Positions 41,807 to 51,035 of a stretch of 64,000 nucleotides of DNA are shown here, in pieces (the first letter of the stretch is position 1; each line of letters starts with the position of its first letter). The stretch spans positions 930,001 through 994,000 of the forward strand of contig NZ_AP028055.1 in assembly GCF_040365225.1 (NCBI RefSeq), written 5' to 3'. Origin of the DNA: Bacteroides sedimenti. Lineage in GTDB: Bacteria; Bacteroidota; Bacteroidia; Bacteroidales; Bacteroidaceae. Below the pieces are notes generated by a model. It saw only the letters and a program-made list of their open reading frames with translations, had not been told where the DNA came from and ran no database searches. Position numbers and translations under genes: made by a program.

Positions 41807-41855
41807 TGATTCCAATTTAGGAACAAAATAACGACAAATAGCGGGGATTACCAAA

Positions 41856-41871
41856 TATTTTTGTACTTTTG
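41856..41871 (+). promoter_or_regulatory. Tandem -7 boxes before kdsB
   Basis: TATTTTTG and TACTTTTG abut each other; both match TAnnTTTG. The second ends 31 bases before the ATG. Confidence 0.6.
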
Positions 41872-41902
41872 AAATCTATAATAGAATCATTAAACAATCA
41901 AA

Positions 41903-42661
41903 ATGAAATACATTGGAATAATACCCGCAAGATATGCTTCAACTCGTTTCCCGGGGAAACCGTTAGCTGTATTGGGGGGAAAAACTGTAATTCAGAGAGT
42001 GTACGAGCAAGTTCTGGGATGTCTTGACGAAGCGTATGTTGCTACTGACGATGTACGTATTGAAGAAGCTGTAAAAGCTTTTGGTGGGAAAGTTGTAATG
42101 ACATCAAATATGCATAAAAGCGGAACAGACCGTTGTTTCGAGGCATATACTAAAGTTGGTGAAGGATATGATGTGGTTGTGAACATTCAGGGAGATGAAC
42201 CTTTTATTCAGCCATCTCAGCTAGAATCGATAAAGGAGTGCTTTAAAGATGCATCTACTCAAATTGCCACTTTAGTTAAACCGTTTGATGCAAATGATTC
42301 TTTTGAAATGCTTGAAAACGTGAACTCTCCAAAAGTTGTGGTAAGCAAAAACTGGAACGCATTATATTTCAGCCGTTCAGTTATTCCTTTTATGAGGAAT
42401 TCTGATAAAAGTGAATGGCTAAAAAATCATACATATTATAAACATATTGGTCTATATGCTTATAGGGCAGAAGTATTGAAAGAGATTACAGCACTTCCTC
42501 AATCATCATTGGAAATAGCTGAATCTCTTGAACAGCTTCGATGGCTGGAAAATGGGTACACAATAAAAGTTGGTGTAACAGATCTGGAGACTATCGGGAT
42601 TGATACACCGGAAGATCTTATTAAAGCCGAATCATTTTTAAAGGAACAATATGTTGGATAG
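41903..42661 (+). CDS. kdsB: 3-deoxy-manno-octulosonate cytidylyltransferase
   Basis: The 252-residue enzyme activates Kdo as CMP-Kdo for lipopolysaccharide core synthesis. The nucleotidyltransferase start is IIPARYASTRFPGKPLA, followed by CTP-binding ATDDVRIEEAV, HKSGTDRCFEA and NIQGDEPFI. Length is normal. The following M16-like gene overlaps its last 11 bases. Confidence 0.97.
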   Translation: MKYIGIIPARYASTRFPGKPLAVLGGKTVIQRVYEQVLGCLDEAYVATDDVRIEEAVKAFGGKVVMTSNMHKSGTDRCFEAYTKVGEGYDVVVNIQGDEPFIQPSQLESIKECFKDASTQIATLVKPFDANDSFEMLENVNSPKVVVSKNWNALYFSRSVIPFMRNSDKSEWLKNHTYYKHIGLYAYRAEVLKEITALPQSSLEIAESLEQLRWLENGYTIKVGVTDLETIGIDTPEDLIKAESFLKEQYVG

Positions 42662-43937
42662 AACAACACAACCAGAGGTAAAAGCAATGGAGAATATCGA
42701 CATTGCTGTTCCACGGAGAAAAGTCATGCCGAATGGCATTCCTCTTCATGTAATTGAGGCTGGTACTCAGGATGTGGTAAGACTGGATATTCTTATCGGT
42801 GCAGGTAAATGGCAGCAAACTCAACTGCTGCAAGCACTGTTTGCCAATCGGATGTTGAGAGAAGGTACTAAACGCTTCACTTCGGCCCAGATTGCTGAGA
42901 AACTGGATTATTATGGTTCGTGGCTGGAACTCTCTTCCTCGATGGAGTATTCGTATATTACTCTTTATTCTCTAAATAAATACTTTGCCAGTACATTAGA
43001 GATCGTTGAATCAATGCTAAAGGAGCCGGTTTTTCCTGAAAAAGAACTTAAAACAGTTGTTGATACTAATAAACAGCAATTTCTTGTAAACAGTACAAAA
43101 GTGGATTATATGGCACAAAAAAGCTTTGCATCTTCCATTTTTGGCAACCAGCATCCCTGCGGGCGCTTTGCTTCGGCAGAAGATTATGACTGCATAACCA
43201 GCTCCTGTTTGAAGGAGTTTTATGATCAGTATTACCATTCAGGTAATTGCAATATTTATATTGCCGGTAAGGTTACTGATGAAATTCAAAAACTTGTGGA
43301 ATATACATTTGGTAACCAATCGTGGGGATTTGCGGATAGAAAAATCTCTCTGAAACCATATTCGATTAATACGACTCCTGATAGACGCGTTTTTACAGAA
43401 CATTCCACTGCTATGCAGAGTTCTATAAAAATGGGTAAGGTGATGATTCAAAGAACCCATCCTGATTACTATAAAATGAGAGTGCTGATGACGATATTTG
43501 GTGGCTACTTTGGTAGCAGACTGATGTCAAACATTCGAGAGGATAAAGGATATACCTATGGAATTTCGGCTGGAATAGCCTCTTATCCTGATGCAGGAGT
43601 TTTTCTGGTTTCTACAGAAGCTGCTAACGAATATGTTGAAGATATTGTAAAAGAAGTGTATCATGAAATGGAAATTCTTCAGAATCAACTTGTTCCTGAA
43701 TCAGAATTAAACATGGTAAGAAATTATATGCTAGGTGATATGTGCAGAAGTTATGAAGGCCCTTTCTCCTTATCAGATGCTTGGATATTTATTCAAACCT
43801 CACATCTCTCTGATTCCTATTTTGCTGAATCAATGAAAGCAGTTCAAAGTGTTACAACGCAGGAACTAATGGCTTTAGCTCAAAAATATTTTAATAAAGA
43901 AAAAATGATTGAAGTTATTGCCGGTAAAGCCCTGTAA
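42651..43937 (+). CDS. M16-like (insulinase fold) protein without the zinc site
   Basis: The 428-residue protein has two M16 half-domains (about 25-215 and 225-425). The second has the M16 pattern RGGxxYGxxAxxxxxxD-like EDKGYTYGISAGIASY. The zinc-binding HxxEH helix, expected near residue 60, reads LLQALFANRMLREGT, with neither His nor Glu, so the protein is probably not a peptidase on its own. Inactive M16 subunits often pair with active ones, but no partner is in this window. The start overlaps kdsB; an internal ATG at 42688 is an alternative. Confidence 0.85.
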   Translation: MLDRTTQPEVKAMENIDIAVPRRKVMPNGIPLHVIEAGTQDVVRLDILIGAGKWQQTQLLQALFANRMLREGTKRFTSAQIAEKLDYYGSWLELSSSMEYSYITLYSLNKYFASTLEIVESMLKEPVFPEKELKTVVDTNKQQFLVNSTKVDYMAQKSFASSIFGNQHPCGRFASAEDYDCITSSCLKEFYDQYYHSGNCNIYIAGKVTDEIQKLVEYTFGNQSWGFADRKISLKPYSINTTPDRRVFTEHSTAMQSSIKMGKVMIQRTHPDYYKMRVLMTIFGGYFGSRLMSNIREDKGYTYGISAGIASYPDAGVFLVSTEAANEYVEDIVKEVYHEMEILQNQLVPESELNMVRNYMLGDMCRSYEGPFSLSDAWIFIQTSHLSDSYFAESMKAVQSVTTQELMALAQKYFNKEKMIEVIAGKAL

Positions 43938-43982
43938 ATTATAACAAAACATAATAAATTGCAGCTCTTAAAAGATAATTAT

Positions 43983-43990
43983 TACATTTG
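43983..43990 (+). promoter_or_regulatory. -7 promoter box of the MORN gene
   Basis: TACATTTG, 30 bases before the ATG. Confidence 0.6.
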
Positions 43991-44020
43991 TCGTATGATT
44001 TTTTTAAATGACGTTCTACT

Positions 44021-45196
44021 ATGCGAAAATATTTCTATATAATTTTATTGTTTTTTTCTGTTTCCGTTTCATCACCAGCACAGGGAATCGGAGGCTTTTT
44101 CTCAAAAATAAAAGAGGCTTTTGCCCCCTCAAATGAGATTAAGATTGGTAATTATACATTTAAAGACGGATCAACTTATACTGGTGAACTGCAAAAAGGA
44201 AAGCCAAATGGAAAAGGCAAAACCACCTTTAAGAATGGAGATGTATATGATGGTGAATATGTTGATGGCAAAAGACAGGGCTATGGAGTTTACTCTTTTG
44301 TAGATGGGGAAAAATATGAAGGACAGTGGTTTCAGGACCAACAACATGGTAAAGGTACTTACTATTTCATGAATAATAACAGATATGAAGGAATGTGGTA
44401 TACAGACTATCAACAAGGAGATGGTACAATGTACTATTATAATGGAGATGTCTATACCGGAAACTGGGTGAATGATAAACGTGAAGGTAAGGGCACATAT
44501 AAATGGAAAAATGGTGCCGTATATGAAGGGAGCTGGAAAGCTGATAAAAAAAATGGAAATGGTGTATTAGTTTGGGAAGATAAGTCAAAGTACGAAGGTG
44601 AGTGGAGAGATAATGCACGATGGGGAAAAGGTATCTATTTTTATCCCACAGGAGATAAATATTCAGGTGATTGGGTGAATGATATTCAGGAAGGAAAAGG
44701 AACTTATTTCTTTCATACAGGAGAAAAATATGAAGGTGATTATATAAAAGGACAACGTACTGGAAGAGGTATATTTACTCTCGCAAATGGTGATAAATAT
44801 GAAGGTGAGTTCAAAGAAGGTATGCAGCATGGGCAAGGCACTTTTACCTGGAGTAATGGTGCTGTATATACCGGTCAGTGGATGAACAATCAGAGAAATG
44901 GTCGCGGAACATATGTCTGGGCTAATGGAGATCGTTATGAGGGTGACTGGAGAAACAATATTTATAACGGACAGGGAGTACTTATCCTGAAAAACGGAAC
45001 CAAATACAAAGGTGGTTTTGTTAATGGATTGGAAGAGGGTTCAGGTGTTCAAGAGGATAAAGATGGAAACCGATTTGAGGGATTCTTCAGACAAGGGAAA
45101 AAAGACGGACCTTTTGTTGAATATGATAAGGACGGCAACCGAATTAGAAGAGGATCATATAAATTTGGTGTACTTGATAACGTAGAGAAAGAGTAA
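44021..45196 (+). CDS. Exported MORN-repeat protein, 14 repeats
   Basis: The 391-residue protein has a signal peptide (MRKYFYIILLFFSVSVSSPA) and then about 14 consecutive MORN repeats of 23 residues from residue 45 to 370, each of the form YxGxWxxxxxxGxGxxxxxNGD. MORN arrays form long beta-hairpin rods that bind lipids or proteins. In bacteria their role is largely unknown; a periplasmic or surface scaffold is a guess. The regular repeat length and full open frame show no decay. It is monocistronic with a strong terminator. Confidence 0.9.
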   Translation: MRKYFYIILLFFSVSVSSPAQGIGGFFSKIKEAFAPSNEIKIGNYTFKDGSTYTGELQKGKPNGKGKTTFKNGDVYDGEYVDGKRQGYGVYSFVDGEKYEGQWFQDQQHGKGTYYFMNNNRYEGMWYTDYQQGDGTMYYYNGDVYTGNWVNDKREGKGTYKWKNGAVYEGSWKADKKNGNGVLVWEDKSKYEGEWRDNARWGKGIYFYPTGDKYSGDWVNDIQEGKGTYFFHTGEKYEGDYIKGQRTGRGIFTLANGDKYEGEFKEGMQHGQGTFTWSNGAVYTGQWMNNQRNGRGTYVWANGDRYEGDWRNNIYNGQGVLILKNGTKYKGGFVNGLEEGSGVQEDKDGNRFEGFFRQGKKDGPFVEYDKDGNRIRRGSYKFGVLDNVEKE

Positions 45197-45216
45197 TCGT
45201 ATAAACATATATATAA

Positions 45217-45258
45217 AAAAATGCCGGTGTAATTTTCAATATCACACCGGCATTTTAT
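45217..45258. terminator. Bidirectional terminator between MORN and prs genes
   Basis: AAAATGCCGGTGT pairs with ACACCGGCATTTT; U-tracts are available on both strands. Confidence 0.9.
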
Positions 45259-45270
45259 TTATAGATTATA

Positions 45271-46209
45271 TTACATAATATATTGCGAACTGATTGATTC
45301 GTTGTTAACAACGCGTCTGATTGTTGTGGCAAACAAGCTTGCAATTGAAAGCTGATTTACTTTGCAACCATCTTTACAGTATGGAATACTATCAGTGAAA
45401 ATCATTTCTGTTAAACCAGATTTCTGTACGCGGTCAGTTGCCGGGCCAGACATTACACAGTGACTGGCAATTGCGCGAACTGAAAGAGCACCAGCTTCCA
45501 ACATAATGTCAGCAGCCTTAGTGATAGTTCCGGCTGTATCCACGATATCATCGATCAGAATTACATTTTTACCTTTTACATCACCAATAATCTGCATTGA
45601 TGCAACTTCATTGGCTTTTTCACGTGATTTATTGCAAAGAACCAATGGAACATCCAGATACTTTGAATATGTGCTGGCTCTTTTGGAACCGCCGACATCA
45701 GGAGTAGCAATCGTCAGATTCTCAAGATTTAACGACTGGATGTAGGGTAAAAAGACAGCAGATGCGTACAAGTGGTCAACTGGTACATCAAAGAAGCCTT
45801 GAATCTGATCTGCATGTAGATCCATTGTTATTAAACGATCGATGCCTGCTACTGATAATAAGTCAGCAACCAATTTTGCTCCGATTGAAACACGTGGTTT
45901 GTCTTTTCTATCTTGACGAGCCCATCCGAAATAAGGGATAACCGCAACAATGCTTTTTGCTGACGCACGTTTTGCGGCATCAACCATTAGCAATAGTTCC
46001 ATCAAGTTGTCTGAGTTTGGGAAGGTAGATTGGACAAGAAAAACATGTGAACCTCTGATAGATTCTTCATAAGATACTGCAAATTCACCGTCGGCAAAGT
46101 GGGTGATGTTCATGTTACCAAGGGGACAGCCTAAGTTTTCACAGATTTTCTCTGCTAGGTATCTGGAATTAGTACCAGAAAATACCATAAAAGGTGCTTT
46201 TTCGCTCAT
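45271..46209 (-). CDS. prs: Ribose-phosphate pyrophosphokinase
   Basis: The 312-residue enzyme makes PRPP from ribose 5-phosphate and ATP for nucleotide, His and Trp synthesis. Key segments are FSGTNSRYLAEKIC, the catalytic flexible loop YFGWARQDRKDKPR, MDLHADQIQGFF and the PRPP loop DDIVDTAGTI. It is full length, monocistronic, and has a perfect TACCTTTG box upstream. Confidence 0.97.
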   Translation of the reverse strand: MSEKAPFMVFSGTNSRYLAEKICENLGCPLGNMNITHFADGEFAVSYEESIRGSHVFLVQSTFPNSDNLMELLLMVDAAKRASAKSIVAVIPYFGWARQDRKDKPRVSIGAKLVADLLSVAGIDRLITMDLHADQIQGFFDVPVDHLYASAVFLPYIQSLNLENLTIATPDVGGSKRASTYSKYLDVPLVLCNKSREKANEVASMQIIGDVKGKNVILIDDIVDTAGTITKAADIMLEAGALSVRAIASHCVMSGPATDRVQKSGLTEMIFTDSIPYCKDGCKVNQLSIASLFATTIRRVVNNESISSQYIM

Positions 46210-46245
46210 TTTATAATTGAATTACCTTTATATAAATTTTGTTTG

Positions 46246-46253
46246 CAAAGGTA
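46246..46253 (-). promoter_or_regulatory. -7 promoter box of prs
   Basis: TACCTTTG on the minus strand, 37 bases before the start codon. Confidence 0.65.
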
Positions 46254-46328
46254 TGAATTCTAGTTTCAAATAAAAAGAGTTCGTCTATAAAATATATCTT
46301 GAAATAAATATTTTCCCAAATTATTGCT

Positions 46329-46336
46329 TAGATTTG
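46329..46336 (+). promoter_or_regulatory. -7 promoter box of the serine hydrolase gene
   Basis: TAGATTTG matches TAnnTTTG and shows that a TTG at 46334 cannot be the start codon; ATG 46358 is used. Confidence 0.65.
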
Positions 46337-46357
46337 CACCCAAAATGTAGTTTTATC

Positions 46358-47551
46358 ATGCTAAAAATCAGATATTTTCTCGTCGTTTTATTTTTGTTTT
46401 TGTTTTTTATCGCTGCAGAGTCAATAGGGCAGTCCCGCTTAAAAGGTAATCCCTCTTTTTTATATGATTTGATGGCAAAAGATGTATTCTTTAAGCCTTA
46501 TCTGGATAACCCTGAAAAATATGAGATTCAGATTATCTATACACAGATAGATCGCAATAGTCAGAACAATCCCAACTTTACACAATATGATTATCGTTTG
46601 GACAACAGGCAGTTCTTCAATCCTGCCAGTCTTGTAAAATGGCCATTAATATTATTAGGAATGGAAAATGTGAACAACCTGAATGAGAAATTTGGGGTTT
46701 CAATATATAATAAAATAGGTTTTTCATCTGCCTCCCGTAAAAGACATTCTGGTTCAGTTGATAGACTGGCGCCTGATAAAAAATCTCGTCTGGTCAATTA
46801 TATAAAGGAAATGATTCTTGTTAGCGATAACAATGCCTATAACCGGATGTACGATTTTCTTGGACAGGGATATATCAATAATCGTTTGACAGAGATGGGA
46901 TATGATTCTCTTCGTATTTTGCATCGATTTGATGATTGTACTGTGGAGCAAAATAGGACAACTCCTTCTGTAAGTTTTTACAATAAAAAAGGTGTGCTTA
47001 TCTACAAGCAGCCTTCCACTACAAATCCTATTCAATTATCTAATCCGCTAGGAGAAATAGTCAAAGGAGGGAAGGATTATTCTTACTTTAATAATGCACC
47101 GCTTCAGAACATCAATGATATGATGCTTTATGTTTTCTTTAAGGAGTCTGTTCCACAACAGAAACGCTTTAATTTAACTGAGAGTGATTATCGACTGCTA
47201 TACAAATATACAGCCATGCATCCGGCTGAAAGTGAATTTTATGTCTTTAAGAAGAAGAAAAAACGATATCCGGTCCATCTTAAAAAATATCTTTATTACG
47301 GAAAAGATTCATCTAAGCCAAACATTCCCGGTTTGAGGATTCATAATATGGTAGGAGAATCTCATGGTACATTATCTGATGTGGCTTACTTTGTTAATCC
47401 GTCTACAGGTGTAGAGTTTATGCTTTCTGCAGTTATAAATACATGCGATGGAGACATCACTCCCGCAAACTACCATTATAAAGATGTCGGTTTTCCTTTT
47501 CTTGAGAGGTTAGGGGAGATGATATATCAATATGAGCTTCACAGAAAATGA
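46358..47551 (+). CDS. Exported serine hydrolase of the beta-lactamase/PBP fold
   Basis: The 397-residue protein has an N-terminal signal (YFLVVLFLFLFFIAAESIGQ). The catalytic Ser-x-x-Lys is Ser91-Lys94 in NPASLVKWPL, the second motif is SDNNAYN (about residue 150), and a KTG-equivalent may be VGESHG near residue 335. The layout recalls class A beta-lactamase-like hydrolases, but it is longer than a beta-lactamase (about 290) and the third motif is altered, so a drug-resistance role is not supported. It is monocistronic with a terminator. Confidence 0.82.
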   Translation: MLKIRYFLVVLFLFLFFIAAESIGQSRLKGNPSFLYDLMAKDVFFKPYLDNPEKYEIQIIYTQIDRNSQNNPNFTQYDYRLDNRQFFNPASLVKWPLILLGMENVNNLNEKFGVSIYNKIGFSSASRKRHSGSVDRLAPDKKSRLVNYIKEMILVSDNNAYNRMYDFLGQGYINNRLTEMGYDSLRILHRFDDCTVEQNRTTPSVSFYNKKGVLIYKQPSTTNPIQLSNPLGEIVKGGKDYSYFNNAPLQNINDMMLYVFFKESVPQQKRFNLTESDYRLLYKYTAMHPAESEFYVFKKKKKRYPVHLKKYLYYGKDSSKPNIPGLRIHNMVGESHGTLSDVAYFVNPSTGVEFMLSAVINTCDGDITPANYHYKDVGFPFLERLGEMIYQYELHRK

Positions 47552-47576
47552 AAAGCAGAGATTGATAGTTCAATTA

Positions 47577-47616
47577 AAACCGAGGTTAAATATATAAAAG
47601 TTTAACCCCGGTTTTT
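47577..47616 (+). terminator. Terminator after the serine hydrolase gene
   Basis: AAAACCGAGGTTAAA pairs with TTTAACCCCGGTTTT with one mismatch, followed by T. Confidence 0.82.
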
Positions 47617-47817
47617 ACATTTGTTTTTTGTTGAACAGACTTATGTTTTATTACAAACAAAAGCATTCGTCCCAAGCTTTAAAGTGAAGAACTCTTCATT
47701 TTTATGAAAAACATAAATCAAAACAACAACGACATTTTTAATTAAATCAATATTTTACTTCCCAAAATGAATATATCATAATCAGGGAGACATTGAACTG
47801 AATTCAAACCATTAGTT

Positions 47818-50664
47818 TCATTTAATCACAAACCATGTCTGACTTTTAGCCGGTATCTCTATTTCAAATTCTGCATCATAATTGTGATCTATTCTGATTT
47901 TTTTTATCTTTCCATCCTGTTCTGATATTTGTGCATGATCTTTCAACCCGGTATAATACAGATTAATTTTTAATTTTTGTTTAATGGTCCCATTAAGAGG
48001 ATTGTATACCATCAGTAATCCTTTTTCTGTACCAAAAGGATTAACATGAAGGATGGCATCATAATCTCTTCCGTCGGGACGTCGAACATGAATAATGTCA
48101 CTATCCAGCACCTCACGATGTTTTTTATAAAAATTCACCCATTTCATTACCAGTTCTTTGGTTTGTGGAGAGTCATATAGTTGAGGTCCACGGTAACAGG
48201 CTTGCACTCCTGCTCCGAACAAATTGGCCAGTCGCTGTCCGTAATGTGGCAAATGGTCTTTTAATGGCTCAATTGTTGCCGCTTCACCACCACCTTGATA
48301 TTCCACGAGCGGAACAAACATCCACCCCATAGAAGGTGTTTTGCTCCAGGTTCCATCGAAGATGTTCTGTCTTTCAATTATTTCTTGTTGTGCACGTGGC
48401 AAAGACCAGTTAGCTTCTCTGTATCCCATACCTGTTTTGTTACTTCCATTCAAGAAATAGAGGTCTGGAACATTCAAATAAATGCCTTTACTGCGACACC
48501 ATTTATAAAAATCTGTGATACGCTTGAATTGATTCCATTGTGAATCTTTAACTCCTTTATGTCCGGGATGTAGGTTTGAATAACATAAATCGCCGGGATA
48601 AGAACCGTCATGCTCAAAAACATTCAACCCTGTTTTTTCGAATAGATTATATAATTTACCGAAATATTCTTGTCCCCAATTACTCTCAAGGCAAGGAGAA
48701 TTCCCAAAACGAGGATGTTGTCCTTCAGGTAATACGACATCATTTGCACTATCAATGTGGCGACTGGCAAGCAATGAATAACCTCCCAGTGCAATATTCT
48801 TTGACCGTGCATAGTCAGCCAGTTCTTTCATTCGTGCTATATTTTCAGGAGAATTATTTTCTGCATCAAATCCACTCCAGAAAGTCATGATTGCCATTTC
48901 AAAGCCAACTTCAGCGCATTGATCAATGGCTTTCTTTACAGAGGCATTATCAGAACTTCTGATGTGCATCAATATAGGGTTTTCTGTAATCCATGGAGCA
49001 ATAGAACGCATCATACGCCTATAAGCCAGTGTTTTTCTTTCTCGGTCCCAACTGTCATTCAATAATTCCCATGTGCGGAAACTGCTGAAAGTCTGGCCGG
49101 ATTTGATCGTTTGTTCAGGACCTATTTTAGGCGTTACTTCAAGAAGACAAGGGGTAGTTAAATCATAATTGACCTGTGTAGTATAAAGCGAATCCTTTTT
49201 CCATTCTACACTTGATGAGTAAATATATTCTTCACTCATACCTCCAAAATTGTAGTCTGTTTCTACAGTAATATTAGGATATAGCCATCTTTCTTTTCTA
49301 TCAACAGCACTTTCGGGCTCTGAAGCTGCTAGTATTTCGCTTTTAAAACTATTAATAGTGATTTCTTGTCCTGATTGGTTATCAATCGTAATCCATTTGC
49401 AAAATACAGGCATATTATCATATAACTCATAATGTACGTTTACTTCTATCTGCTTAAGATAAGCAAGACGAGAAATGTTTTCTGCGGCAGATTTCATGGG
49501 AAGTTCTCCAAGCATTGAGAACGCTTCTATCTTACATCTTCCTTCTGAACCTTTATTGTCAAAATCTGAATTTCCTCCTTTGGGATCCATTTTACCAATT
49601 CGAACTTTTCGTGGAACTTCTCCATCATTCAATATACAAATACCAACAAACTGCCAATTGACACCATCAACAGAAGCAGATGCTTCCACCTTGTCTGCTT
49701 TCAATTCCAATCGAAGCCAAATACTCTCAGCGTTCCAGATTGCTACACTTTTTTGCTCGTTATTACCATCAAAGAAACCAACTTTGTGCTCGTTGCTTCG
49801 TATGTTGATCTTTATTGTTTTGTTGTCAAATATCAACCCTATTCCGGGTCCCCATGCGGAGGAATGATCTGTTCCAGGGACAATCTTAGCCGTTATTACT
49901 TTGGTCCCATTTTTATAATCTTGTTCTGCATATACGGCTGTATTTGCCAATGCCATAATCTCTCCCAATTTTCCTTCGTTAATGAATGAGTTTCTTTCAT
50001 GAGCTTTGGATACAAACATTCTCCAACTGGGAGATAGCTTTTTAAAATCGTCAGAAAATATAATTGGTCGTTGATTATCCTGATTTTTTCTTTCGGCTAA
50101 AATGTTTATAGCATTGTCATCAAGATGGTACGTGAAGATCAATTCTTTTCCTGGTATAGGCCATGGCAAATCTTTAGGCATCCATTCGCGATTTTTTTGC
50201 CATGTAAAACGCTCCTTAGTATCCTCTACATGATAATTGGTTAATCTAAAGACGCCTGGGATAGCTTTAAGGGTTGGTACCCATTCTTTTAAAAGGTAAT
50301 TATGCACAGATTGTCCAGCTAAACCACCGACATAGAAATTATATCCGTCAATTGTAAGAGAAGCCTCCGGACGTACAGAACGCAAATAAGATGTGTTGTG
50401 TCTCATTTCATCCAGTCCAATTGAAGCAACATTTGGTTGTAGTGTAAAGGTTCTGCTTACCAAACCATTAGAGAGTACAATATATCCTTCCGGCGTTTGA
50501 TAAATTCCGGCTTTAGCCTTTACAGGCTCAGTCAACCAATCGTTTTGTATTATAACTTTTTGCTTATTAAAGACTGGAAGTTGGTTTTGCGAGCATAGAA
50601 ATGTCCACCAATTCATTGAGAATAAAAGAAATAAAAGTTTTTTCTTCATATTAGAATTCATCAT
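47818..50664 (-). CDS. Large exported glycosidase, alpha-galactosidase-like (clan GH-D) with inserted LamG-type domain
   Basis: The 948-residue protein has a signal peptide (best from the internal MKKKLLFLLFSM). An N-terminal beta-sandwich, a probable concanavalin-like insertion at about 205-390 (FSDDFKKLSPSWRMF to SEGRCKIEAFSML), and a TIM barrel from about 575 follow. The likely nucleophile is the Asp in GLNVFEHDGSYPGD, as in GH27/GH36 enzymes; the acid/base may be in NIFDGTWS. The C-terminal sandwich ends SQTWFVIK. It matches the alpha-galactosidase-like proteins of Bacteroides, but the exact family and substrate are unsure. It has no SusC/D neighbours. Its upstream gap is 370 bp. Confidence 0.68.
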   Translation of the reverse strand: MMNSNMKKKLLFLLFSMNWWTFLCSQNQLPVFNKQKVIIQNDWLTEPVKAKAGIYQTPEGYIVLSNGLVSRTFTLQPNVASIGLDEMRHNTSYLRSVRPEASLTIDGYNFYVGGLAGQSVHNYLLKEWVPTLKAIPGVFRLTNYHVEDTKERFTWQKNREWMPKDLPWPIPGKELIFTYHLDDNAINILAERKNQDNQRPIIFSDDFKKLSPSWRMFVSKAHERNSFINEGKLGEIMALANTAVYAEQDYKNGTKVITAKIVPGTDHSSAWGPGIGLIFDNKTIKINIRSNEHKVGFFDGNNEQKSVAIWNAESIWLRLELKADKVEASASVDGVNWQFVGICILNDGEVPRKVRIGKMDPKGGNSDFDNKGSEGRCKIEAFSMLGELPMKSAAENISRLAYLKQIEVNVHYELYDNMPVFCKWITIDNQSGQEITINSFKSEILAASEPESAVDRKERWLYPNITVETDYNFGGMSEEYIYSSSVEWKKDSLYTTQVNYDLTTPCLLEVTPKIGPEQTIKSGQTFSSFRTWELLNDSWDRERKTLAYRRMMRSIAPWITENPILMHIRSSDNASVKKAIDQCAEVGFEMAIMTFWSGFDAENNSPENIARMKELADYARSKNIALGGYSLLASRHIDSANDVVLPEGQHPRFGNSPCLESNWGQEYFGKLYNLFEKTGLNVFEHDGSYPGDLCYSNLHPGHKGVKDSQWNQFKRITDFYKWCRSKGIYLNVPDLYFLNGSNKTGMGYREANWSLPRAQQEIIERQNIFDGTWSKTPSMGWMFVPLVEYQGGGEAATIEPLKDHLPHYGQRLANLFGAGVQACYRGPQLYDSPQTKELVMKWVNFYKKHREVLDSDIIHVRRPDGRDYDAILHVNPFGTEKGLLMVYNPLNGTIKQKLKINLYYTGLKDHAQISEQDGKIKKIRIDHNYDAEFEIEIPAKSQTWFVIK

Positions 50665-51023
50665 AAATTTGTTGTGTAATGTAGTTAGTTGTTATAATTA
50701 GAAATGCAAGTAATGTTTCAATCGTTGAATTAATTTGCATCAAACCAAAACAATTATTAGATCAGGTTTTTTGTTTTATATATATGAATAGAGATTACAT
50801 AGTTTTTTTATGTTATTTAAATTATTAGGTTCCAATTAGGCTGCATCTGTATAAAGTACAAAAATAGATAATTATGCCGATTATATTTTAAAACATCAAA
50901 ATATTGTGAATGAGAAGAAGAAACATCATATAATACGAAATGTTTTGTTCTTTGTTTTTGTTCATACAAAGGTAGTATCGTTCTTTTATTGAGGAATATG
51001 CTTCCTTATTTTGATAAATAGCC
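50665..51023. other. 359-bp gap with two minus-strand promoter-like boxes
   Basis: No gene is seen. On the minus strand TATTTTTG (50859-50866) and the stronger TACCTTTG (50967-50974) lie about 195 and 303 bases upstream of the glycosidase start. Either the glycosidase has a long leader or the region makes a small RNA; no hairpin with a U-tract is obvious in between. Confidence 0.45.
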
Positions 51024-51031
51024 TATTTTTG
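51024..51031 (+). promoter_or_regulatory. -7 promoter box of the DEAD-box gene (leaderless)
   Basis: TATTTTTG ends only 4 bases before the first ATG (51036), so the transcript probably starts at or next to the start codon; the second ATG at 51042 may be the real start. Confidence 0.6.
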
Positions 51032-51035
51032 CATT

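Noticed and set aside
41807..41854. Upstream extension of the HPPK-like protein
   Set aside because: The extra 16 residues are not part of the fold and run over the promoter region shared with kdsB.
46334..46357. TTG-initiated extension of the serine hydrolase
   Set aside because: The TTG lies within the -7 promoter box; ATG 46358 precedes a proper signal peptide.
46358..47551. Beta-lactamase resistance gene
   Set aside because: It is longer than class A beta-lactamases and its third active-site motif is altered; only the general fold is supported.
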